Part shown: in pieces, positions 38,102 to 49,500 of the stretch
How the letters are laid out: every line of letters begins with the position of its first letter
How positions within the stretch are numbered: position 1 is the first letter of the stretch
Source: Hirudo medicinalis
Taxonomy: Eukaryota; Annelida; Clitellata; Hirudinida; Hirudinidae
Assembly (NCBI GenBank): GCA_011800805.1
Contig: MPNW01000064.1
Span: 21,588-85,587 of the forward strand
Length of the DNA: 64,000 nt
Direction of reading: 5' to 3'
Program-made: the position numbers and the translations under genes
The notes under the pieces: generated by a model
The model's database searches: none
Seen by the model: only the letters and a program-made list of their open reading frames with translations
What the model was told of the DNA's origin: nothing

Positions 38102-39583
38102 TTAACGTATATAAGGATGAAGGTCGAATGTTATAAAAAGAAACTTCAATGTGAACCCAGATGTGAAGTCAGATGCTTGAAATGGCAACACAAAAGAATT
38201 AGAATCCACTTAAATATTGTGACAGCAGTGGTTTCATTGAATGATGAAATAATCAGCTGATGATGACTTGAAATCATTTATTAAAGTTAAACACTGTTAA
38301 CTTTTTCATAAATCAGATAAAAGAAATCTTAATTATTGACATAATTTAAAACACATGATGGACCAATGCATTTCTTGGTTGTTACCAAATGTGAGGATAT
38401 GAAAACATGAACAACCAAAATGTTTTATAAATTAGGTTTAATCCTTGTCACCCAAGTTCAGACCACCAATGAGAAGAAAGTGGGTCAAGTGTTGTGGAGG
38501 GAGTACACCTCTTATGATATTAGATGCATTTCTTGCTGACATTTGGTAAATAGAACATCCAGTTCATCTTGGTGGTTTGAAAGCACACTGTCACATGTCT
38601 GGTTTTCATTTATTTAAGAATTTTAATTATTAATTAACTTAATTAAACTCTTGTTAAATAAGTACTCTGTTGGAGCCGAAGTGTGTAAGCCGCATGAATA
38701 TTACCGAAGTTGTACGAACAAGCATTTCGGCAAATAACGCGAACAAAAAGACTGGGATCATTTTTGTGGTGCTTCCGAGAATATGAACTTGTTCAGCAGA
38801 AATCAATTCGAGTCATTTCCAAGTTCATCAGAAGTTCGCGTGATTACAAATCCATCCATTCACCAACATGGCGAACAACATGGCAGGTAAAACTTTCAAA
38901 CAAATGCTCACCTCCCCCCTGAAATCCTACTGAAATCCAAACTGGCAAAATTCTTCGTCTCTAGGCTGTAAAAACTTTCGTGAAATCTCCAGGTCAACAA
39001 AGCTGACAACTCCGAAGAAAGCAGAAGAGGCGGAATTTCATCCAAATGTCTTCCGAATTAAAGAAAAGCTTCCAACACGTGCTTTAAGGAAGTTTTGAGT
39101 TTTCGTCGACCGTCTTTCGACCCAAGTTCCCTGGAGGATTTGTGGGTTGTCATAATTAGACTACAGACAAATGCACTCATCGAGCATTAGCAATCGGAGT
39201 CGCATTGAAAAAAAGTTAAGTACAACAAGCTATAAATAAAAGAGTCGTGCATAATTTACAAGATAATAATGAATGCGGAATGAAATATTTTATCATATCA
39301 GTGATGAATTAAGTCGCACCTGACCGACCTTGCAATTTCATTAATCTATTTCACTTTCCAATCTCACAGGAAAGATGGAAGACATACAGAGCAAAGGCGA
39401 AACAACTACTCGCAGCGAGAAGTCCAACAATTTATACGACGCCCCAACATCAGCCATTTATACGGGCTGGTTCATTCGAGTACATATATGTAAATGCATT
39501 TTTAGTCTTTGTTTTCAAGCTCCCATCAATATCCTGAAATACATTTGAACACTTTTTGAGACGAAATATTGCTTCCGAATCTT

Positions 39584-39621
39584 ACAACAACAACAACAAC
39601 AACAAGAACAACAACAACAAT
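39584..39621 (+). repeat. (CAA)n microsatellite
   Basis: About 12 caa/aac triplets with one interruption. Confidence 0.9.
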
Positions 39622-40699
39622 AATATTCGTAATAATCGAGCGAACTCTCGCTTTAAGCTGTAATTGGTAGCGTAATGTCATCATCTGGAAACGTAATTCA
39701 TGGAAATACTTCCTGGAGTTGTGATTGCTGGATAGTGTTTGCACTTCAAACCACTTACGTCATAGTCAATTAATAATCAAATTGTTGGCATGCAGACATA
39801 ATTTGTACTTGGGGGCCTTCTCCTGAGCGAGAGAGCTGTGTTGTACTCCAAACTTTTACTGGCTACGTATGAATTTCAATTAATTGGCTTTTATTGGACA
39901 ATTTTTTATGGGAAATACTTAACGTGATTTGCATTTTCAAAAATTCGCCTACGAGTGGATATTAGCGAGGTAACCGTAGAAGTTGTGAATAATTTGAGAG
40001 TTAAATGTTAACCCGAGTAAGATAACAAGCGATAATTGCGATTGCGGTGACAACGAGTACGCGGATGTGAGATGTTGGATAAGAGAAAATAATGGAGAAC
40101 AATTAAAAGTTCTCGTCGGAGGGAGACGTCGTATTGAATTAATTAAAATTTAAATGTGCACCCGTTCAACTGGACTCATTAATGTCAACAATTAAGCAAT
40201 TATTAGTTCGTTAAATGACCGTCGGTATCACGCAACATCGTCGAGACTACAAGAGTTCCTTGCTTTGTTTACGTCGACATCGCAGGCCTTGTAAACGACG
40301 CTTCATCTCCTCTCGAAATAAACACCAACCACGTTCGGTGACAAGATTTGAAAGAGTTCAAAACAACAAGTTTTATTCGCATTTCAACCTCACTCGGTCG
40401 ACGGATTTCCGAAAAATCTCGAGAGCTTAATTTGTGCCAATTAATAAAAGAGTGAAGCATTTCTACAAGCAGCTCGTAAAGTTTACAACGAATCATACGC
40501 TTGCACTCGGAAGCAAGCACTCGAAGGCTGGCGTGTGTACACTAATTCTAGTTTATGGTATCGTACGCAGAGGCTCGTCTAATAATGGATCTGTAGGAAA
40601 CAATGGCAACCGAGGTCTCCAAAGGCCAGCATGGGAATTTTTAACATAAAGCAATAACAATTATCTTGGATTAATTATCGCACGCGGCCATTATCGCGT

Positions 40700-40700
40700 A

Positions 40701-40747
<47 letters not shown>
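40700..40747 (+). repeat. (AAT)n microsatellite
   Basis: About 15 near-perfect aat repeats. Confidence 0.95.
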
Positions 40748-41339
40748 TACAATATCGAGCTGTTAATTATTTCTCAATAAATGTTCTCACGTCAACTCGA
40801 TTGCAGCTACTACGCATAATAACCGAGATAGTCCAGAGCAGACACGCCCAAGCGACCGTTTGTGGCTGGAGTCTGCCGCTAGTATTTATGCTTGGTTATC
40901 TGACAACCATGTATCATAGATTCGAGCCTATCTTTACTCGTGCTTGTGTGCAGAATGATTCCTTATCAAAGCATTGTTTATATCGAGCTTTGGTACAACG
41001 CAGCATAAATTCTCCGGCATTTAATATCTCCATCGTAATCGCTGGACTCAAAAAACTCCGACTTCTCCGACGTGGCAAAATTTAAAAAAGAGTTAAAAAG
41101 TGCTTCGAACGGTAATGGTTTGTTTGCATAAATGACGAGAACCGATGCTAGCACTTTTCCTAAAGTCCGTTCGGGTTAATCTCGGATGATCTCGAATGTC
41201 TCGTGAAGGAACACGACGAATGATTCTCAACATGACATTCAAGCAAACGAGGACGACGACAACTCCGATGGACTCATCCCTCGGAAAGATGGAGAAACAC
41301 ACGTGCAACCTCTCACTCAACTTTTATGCTTTGTTTACA

Positions 41340-41660
41340 AGCTCGCAGAGTTGAACGGGTGCATCGGTCGCCCATTGGTCGAATGGATGTTAGGGCGGAG
41401 TCAATTAGGATGATTGATGGCTTCGTGAGTCATTGAAACGCACTCGGGCCCAGGGCGTCAGGTTCGACGCGGCACTAAACGGGACGTAAAAGTCGGCTCG
41501 ATGTGGCATTAAGGACCGTACGTGATGTGAATTCTTATGCACGCGCGTACGTGACTTAACTCTCGCGTGCGTGTGAATACGTCGTGTAAAGTCTCGAGCA
41601 CGTGTGCGTGTCGAGCGCTAGCCTAAAGTTTTACTTGCAACGCAGCGGGCTGGCTGATGA
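41340..41660. promoter_or_regulatory. CpG-rich patch in AT-rich DNA
   Basis: Roughly 300 bases are dense in CG (tcgacgcggc, cacgcgcgtacgtgac, ctcgcgtgcgtg, gtgtcgagcgctagc) and include an ATTGG (inverted CCAAT) at about 41,374. Such patches are unusual elsewhere in the window apart from 23.5-23.8 kb. It may be a promoter, for example a distal minus-strand start for HR96 or an unrecognised transcript. No TATA or start site can be fixed. Confidence 0.3.
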
Positions 41661-42126
41661 ACGCTCGTTTCCTAAGCCTTTGTTTGAGAGTTAAAATGTC
41701 AAATGTAGAGAGAATATTAAAATTTCAATATTAATTTCGTTACTCGGAATGCAAAACATTTATTTACGACTTTGTCATCCACTTTTTGTTAATTAAGGTT
41801 ACTCCTTATCGAGAGATTTCTGGTGAGGCGAAGAAACGAATGCGTTGTAACAACAAATCACAAATGCGCTTGATTTACATTGAAATTAATTTTAAACATC
41901 ATTTTAATAAATTTATTGATATTTTAAATAAATTAGATTTTACGATTGTTTGCAGGTGGCTTAAACAAATTTATCATTAAAATGCCTTATAAAAAATATC
42001 AGCATTTCTCACTGTTATTCGGTAGGTGGCGCACGAGAGTATTTTATCGAACATCAGCATAAGCTCAAATTGTACTGACACAACAATGTAATATTTATTT
42101 CGCGTTATTTAAGAAATTTATCCATA

Positions 42127-42168
<42 letters not shown>
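42127..42168 (+). repeat. (AAT)n microsatellite
   Basis: About 13 near-perfect aat/ata repeats. Confidence 0.95.
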
Positions 42169-42170
<2 letters not shown>

Positions 42171-43334
42171 TTTAATATAATAATTAAACGGTCACATTAA
42201 TTTTAGCGCTTCTCTTTTTTACTTCGGTCTTTGATTTGGACATTTGGGAATTTGATTACTGTTAATTAACAGACTGAATATGCTTGAATTTTATTATTTT
42301 TAAGATTTAACATTTTTGATTTATATTAATAATGAAATTAATTCCATTATGTTTTAAGGTTATGCGGTGATTTCAAATGTTATATTCGAAGCGGAATTAA
42401 TGTCAGTAATCGGTTCGAACAAATTAGAAATAGGATTTGAAACGTTTGTTTGCTCATTAAGAATTTAATAAAAGGCATTTAACAATTTTTAGTGATTTTA
42501 GAGTAATTTCGAGAAAATTTTACACGTTACGAAGATATATCAAATATTGATATGAGTCAAATGATAGAATGCGAAGTTATGTGTAGGTTAAAATGATCAT
42601 TTTACGATAAAGTAACCAATCTTAAAGTGATTCGAATGGCACGATTTAAGATTGAATGAAATTGCGTTATGGATTGCATTTAAAAATATTTCGGATTGGT
42701 TGGATTAATATTTTAGATCTATTTGCAAATTAACTTGAAATGGAGCCATTTTAAACCTCCACCATTTGTTGATAGTTTATCTTTCAAGCGCTCCTATCGC
42801 TTATTACTTTACACATTCATCGATTCTTATTTCTCTTGAAATCATTCGGATATCCTGTAAAATGTAGCAAATGCCTTTTGCTTCTGTCAGATTTTCTTTC
42901 TTGAAAAAGAGGGTTTTGTTTGAGTTAAGGAAGGATGTAAATTCTTTCTGCTCATTATTATTTAAAGACACAAAACACTTAAATCATACCTGTTGAAAAT
43001 ATTTTCATTTTTAGATTTCAAAGAAGCTGTGAATATTAACTCTAAATGCCTCACGTAAAGCATAACAACACATATTATTACAAACAGTAATCCATCCATA
43101 TTTTAATTAAACGTCTCAACAAGCCATAAATAGAGTACTAGCTGATACGACACGTTATTGGAGTCCTTGACGACCATTAATTAGGTCAGTTGGTCTCCAA
43201 GGAGTTCAACTCGTCGTGCTCATGTTCTCTGAAGTTTACTGCTGTTATGAGGCGAAGCAATATGTCGGATGATCATCATTCACAACGACCTTGTTGCTCC
43301 ATATCTGTGATTGGACATTTTACGATGTCCAACC

Positions 43335-43405
43335 ATCCGCTCGTCCGTCCATCCGTCCATTCATCCATACATACATCCATCCATTCATTCAACCATACAT
43401 CCATG
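43335..43405 (+). repeat. (CCAT)n-type tetranucleotide repeat
   Basis: Imperfect ccat/ccgt/tcat tetramers run for about 70 bases, some 180 bases upstream of the start codon of the VWDE-like gene. The open frame through it (Ser/His-rich) is repeat translation. Confidence 0.85.
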
Positions 43406-43582
43406 CTTGAGATCGTAGTAGAGATAATCCGATTAGTTTCATATCAAACTACTCAAGATATTGCATTAAGAAAGTACAATGGTATCTTTTATATCTTTAT
43501 ATCTTGTGTCTTTTATATCTTAACGTCGCCGTTGCAAATTTTTGTTTTCGAACGAAGTTTCACATTTAAATAATCAAATATA

Positions 43583-46500
43583 ATGAACATCTTCCTTATT
43601 TTGTGTGGATTTTTATCGCTAACCAGCTGTAATGAAAATAAATTCAAAAGTGAGATTCTACTGATATTTTAAACTTTATTGACTTTGTAATAAAAACGTT
43701 ATAATTAGAATAACATCTCATAAAATGCTTTAAAATAATCCATTTAAATCTATTCAGGTTGCATTAAGCATCCCGACTTTCAAAACTTGATAATCAGAGG
43801 CTTGACAGGAAAGTTTACGGACGTTCGTTTTTGGAATGAAAATTCAGCTCCACGCGAGCACCTTGTGAAAATCATCGTGGAAAAAGCTAACGAAACTGAC
43901 GGGACACTCTTCAGAGAAGTTTTTCATGCTCAAAACAATCACAAGTTGTATAAAACAAAACATTTGCCAGCCATGCTACTTCATCATCCAGACATTACCT
44001 CTGGATTGTCGTCTACACTATTGAGTGGTGGTGGTGAGACAGGCCCTTCTGAATTAGAAAGTTTTATTTCGAGAAGTTCGGACATCTTTTGGGTTTGGTT
44101 TATCAGCAGTTTGAAATCGCTTGAAAGTTGGTTGAGAGAAAATTTTCATTTGTTATCCAACGACATCTCTGAAATTGGTGCCACAGAAATAGCAAGAATA
44201 ATCAGATGCTTAACGAAATATTCCGACGAAGACTTTGAAGACAAATTCACATGGTTTTCTTGCTTCTACGTGTGTAGGTGAGTTCCAGTTTTTGTGAACA
44301 ACCAATAAGTTCTTTAAACATTTCTTGAAAAATTAAACACATTAATGGTCGCATTCGACTTAAAATTGTGCAGGGATCTGAGGAATATTTCCAAAGATAT
44401 TGAAGGCGTTTTTAAGACTATTCCTCAATGCAGTGGAAGTGAATGGCTTGGCGACCTAATCATCAGAATCTTTATGGATTTTGTTCACCTCAATGACTGT
44501 TATTTCGAGGTGATGCATTCCTCAACCATTTTAATTTAATGATAAGATTTTTTCTTTGAACGATCGTGAAATGTTGATTATAAGACTCTCCTTATGTGAG
44601 ATCATACATTTTAAGCAGGTGATTTCTCCAAAGAAGACGCTGTTACTTGTAGAAGGAGATTTGAACAAACTCGCAGTAAAATTTCAAACGTTTGTCACTC
44701 CGGGTGTCCACTGCTTTCCATCAAATGCTTTCCAACATAAGAAAAAAGTAGTAAAGGAAATCATAAAATATGTTTTTGGACTGAGAAGTTACTGTAGAGT
44801 AAAATTGGAATTTTCAACTTCAAACTATTTGAGAGATTTTATGCCTCCGCCAATAGGCACTCCGAAGTAAATTAATAGTTGTAAACCCAACATGCATTTA
44901 TGCCTGTTTTTACTGTTTTTTCCTGAAATGCAATGAACGTGGAAATCAGGTGCAGGGACGGATCTGGGATTGTACAGGTGGCCATAGAATTCCACCCGGA
45001 TGGAATTAACAACAAATCAGCCGACATTTTACTGACGACGGATAACTGGAACAAGACGTTCGTTATACCTTTGATCGCAGTCGTTGATCATAAATTGGAA
45101 CGAATGCGTGAAACCGACCTGAACTTTACAATCAAAATGGTGGTTGACGATAAGAGAATAAACTCGACAAAGTTTCCGGTAATTTTATTTCTGCGTGATA
45201 AATATAAAAGAAATAAAGCCAGAGATGAATTTAATTTCCAAGTTATTCTTGCAAATCATTCGTTTAACAATAGTTAAAAGTTGTCGACAAAGAATCAAGG
45301 AACGTGGGTGTCTGCCAATCCATCAATGACCCTCATCTTGTAACTTTCGATAACTTGTGGGTTTGTTGATTGTCAATCACTTGCGGATCACTAAGCACAT
45401 TTCTGCTTGCAGATATTACAACAATTTGGAGCAAGGATATTTTATACTTTATAAAAACAAGGAACTTCCTTACGAAGTAACGATTTTAAACAGTAAGGGG
45501 GTGTTTTCTTCATGACTTGATAACGCAATAACCTGCAGGTTCAAGTGATTTACCAATCGTGCGGTCCCAAAACTCGAGAATCTTGTAACTGTGCTGTTGC
45601 AGTCAAGTCTTATGACGACGTTTTTGTGGTAGACAAATGTCGATTGCGCACCAACGGTTCAAGTGACAACTCCGAGTCTCTTCGCGTCATGAAAGTCACA
45701 CTGTTTGTCAATGGGAGGCTCAACCGAGCAACTAGAATATTCCGAAAACATGGTGGCATGGCTTATCAGGTAAATCAGCACAATGTTGTTGTTCTTCAAG
45801 AGATGATGTGGCGCTGCACCTCGGTTTATAAAATCCAAATGATTTCATTCGATGCAACTCTATAGCGAATGTAAATGTATCATAAATGTAAAAGCCGCTT
45901 GTCATTGTTCTTCCGACAAGAAAATTCTGGTGAAAAGAATTCATTTCAATCTGATTTATTTTCTATTATTACTTCTCAAATCCAGAAACTAGAAGGCGTT
46001 GGAGAATACTTACTTAAAAATATATTATTTTTAAATATTTAGACTTTTCTACATTACTCATTAATTTTTCGTTCTTTATTATCATATTTGAATGAGCAAG
46101 ATTGCTGAAGTTCCCGGCCTATCGTTTCATCCTCCTTCTGAATTTTTAATTTGACAATTACTTAAATATAACTTATAAAGACATCGACCAAATGCTAAGA
46201 ATTTTGTAATTGCTCAGATACTTCTGCCTCATGGGACTTTAATAAATATTAGAGCGAACGCTTTCAATTTTCTCAACGTGTGGATTTCACCATCTCCATT
46301 TGATAGAAATAGGACTTCCGGTGAGGCAAAAATTATAAATTTGATTTAAAATCATTTGACTTTCCCACAATAAGTGATAACAACTACAGCGAGCACTCCA
46401 GAAACTGAACTCCTAACGCACAAAACAAACCTTGGCCCTTCGGCCACCGACGCCCAAGTAAATGGGACTCGGCAGACGATGCAGTCACATTTCTGCTCTG

Positions 46501-49500
46501 ATGTGAACAGGTTCCGAACTGAAATGATATTGCTGCCCGTTTTCTCATTCTGGCAGCCGAGTGGTTAAGGCTTTCGCTGTGGTGCGCTGCGTAATGAGTT
46601 TCTGTAATTAATTAATTAATGCAGTGACACCTAATTTCGTTATGTCGTTTATTGTTTTAGTAATCGTAATAGGAACAATAAACAAATAATTTTTAAAATA
46701 AAGTTGCATTTCAGGACTTTGTGGAACTTTTAATGACATAACAGGAGATGACCTTCTGCACTCGGATGGAAATTATAGCGAAGTAACAAAAGTCAGAAAA
46801 TACCCTCCTCACAATTTCATAAGATCTTGGAGGTGAAGGATTGATAATTAATTAACTAAATAATATATAATTCTAATTTTATATTTATTTTCACAAGTTG
46901 CAAAACACGATAAACGAAATAGTGCATTAACAGATGAGGAAACAAGACAGTTTTATTTCAATTAATTCATGAAGGAATCTTGTTTAATGATTTAAAGGGA
47001 TGATTTGGAAAGATGATGAGAAACCGAAAAACGATAGAATGTTCACAAATATATTTTGCAAATAAGTAAACAATTTCTAATGATCCTGAATTGTAATTCC
47101 CTTTTCTAAAGTACGAGCACCAGTTTGCCAAAAGACCAGTTGATTTTTGACAGGAAGCACGTGACCGATAAGTGAAGGTCATGCCATTAAGAGAAAACAT
47201 TCCATCGATAAAGTGATCGGATTATAAGTTGAATCGTTCTTAAGAATAAAATGTGAAATACAAAACGCTTCATAAAAACTCGGTTCCTCAATTCATCCGC
47301 GCGTGCTACTTAAGTTGATTTAAACACCACAAACTTCAATTTAGTTGCAAGGTGCTCATTTATGAACACGCAGAAATGCACAAATTGAACAATTTCGGTT
47401 TTTTCAAATATTCGTTCATTTGCAGAGTTAAACCTCAAGATAGAATCTTTGAAGGCGTTGAAGCAACAAATGAAGACTTGAACGAAACATGCAGGTGTTC
47501 GCATCAAGCGCTCAAAAATATTTTTTGTAAATGTGGATTTCAACAATTTGTGGAATCATGCCACTTGGATCTAGGTAACTGACGTGTCAATAAAAAATAA
47601 TTTATTAATTAAAATAAAAAAAATCAATTATTCTGAATAACAAATAAAACATTTAATTATTAGGAGATGAATTTTTATCAACAAATATCAGTTTGATAGC
47701 CAGAAAAAGCAAAAGGAACTTTCATGAAAATGACTCAAGAGACGTGGATGAATCATTTCAATCGGTTTCCTGTTTAATTCTTTTTCCTCATTGAACAAAT
47801 TTCCATAATAAAATACATTATCAGGAATTGAATTTCACTGGCAACAATTTCCCACTAAGAAAGTATTGCACTTCTCTGTTGATAAGAAATTCAAAACTCA
47901 TAAAATTATGTTCGGGGAGTTTCCTGTTCAAAAATAGTTCCAGAGGACCTGTTGGAAATGCCGTCGAAGGTTGTATGGATGATATGAAAGTACGTTTTTG
48001 TCTCTATTTTGAAATAAATGATTATTTATTAAATAATATTTTTATTATTTTGATATATTCTGTGAATGTCTTATTAATGGCAATCGGCATGCAACACGAT
48101 TACATTGGACGCAACTTTAGATTCATGTTTAAAGCACTTAGGTCCTTTAATTCCTACTTGAATTAAAACCAATTGAAACGTTAACAAAAGAAATGAAATC
48201 GCAAATAATTAGATTCACGAGATTCTTAGAGCTCCGTTTTTACAAGAAATAATAAGGATTTGATATGGAAGTTGATATTTAAAATTTTTGACTTTGCACC
48301 AGTTATTTTGGTAAAAGGTTTTAGATTTTGGTTTTTTTTTGTGATGTAATTCTTACAATGTGGATATATTCCATAAGAATTTTAGACATCCTCTCATAAT
48401 TTAACGAACAACTCCCAATTTTTAAAGATCACCGGAAATCCACAAGAATTAAGTTTTGAATGGAAATTGTCTGCACTTGACGCTGCCAAGGAAACATGTT
48501 TGATGGTCCTCTCTCGAAATCCATTCTTTTTTGGCAGGATGGAAAATATATTTGAAAACGAAACTTGCGTTAATGAATGTTTTATGAGAGGGACTTGCAT
48601 TTCAAGTTAGTTAATAATTACAGAAGTACAATATGTCAATAATATTTTTATTTAATAACGTGCATACATGTGAGGATATCGTGATCTTTTCAGTGCAATG
48701 CTTTTGTTCACAAAAATCGTCGGCTTCGCAAACAGAAAGCTTTTGATTGAAATTTTGTTGAAATGAAGTATAAGATTTGTTTGCATTTTTTTTGCGTGCT
48801 GTACATGCACAGGCACCTCCAACTAATTGTGCTTGGGTTTTTCATTACTTGATTCCAGGTCTGTTTTCTATTACAAAAAGATCCAATCCAAATAAAGTCA
48901 TGCCTAATCTTGAATTTATACTTTTTTCGTATCTGAAGCTGTTTCAAAGAATTTATAGTAATTCTCGTATTAATATTCCGTGATAATAATTGCAATACCA
49001 GAATTTGGTACTTTTAAAAGTATTTCAATCACATGTACAGATAAACTAAACAATTTTCTTTTAATTTAATTAACACGATTGTAATTATCACTTTAATAAA
49101 ATTAAATTTAATATTTACAAATGTTCAGAATCATGTCAATGCAATGCGGGATATTCCGGAGCAGATTGCAGCATCGAAGATGTGTCCGACTACAAACCTA
49201 CAATTTTTACCGCCGTTACAACGTTTTGTGACTCGAGGACAGAAAATTGTTCATATGCTGCATTTTTTGGAAAAAACTTTACTGAAGAAATGATGATTAC
49301 GTGCAATGCAAGGCCCATTAAGGTCATTGGATTTTGATTGCAATGTAGATTATCGACTAAACACGCTAGATTGAACTAATGAGACCATTTTATATCAACG
49401 ATTTTTTCATTAACCTTTCAAACATGCGAACTTTATTAGAACTTGATGCTGATTGATCAGTTTCAGAAATTGGTTTTAATGTACACCTTAATGACAAAGA

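Larger units (their letters stand above)
30649..43582. other. Gene-poor stretch between HR96 and the VWDE-like gene
   Basis: I found no coding exons. The left part must include the 5' UTR exon(s) and promoter of HR96, since its first coding exon has an acceptor at 30649. Small open frames here (for example 34,038-34,382 and 40,215-40,430) have no recognisable motif. Microsatellites and a CpG-rich patch are listed separately. Regulatory elements of the developmental type may be present but cannot be recognised from one sequence. Confidence 0.4.
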
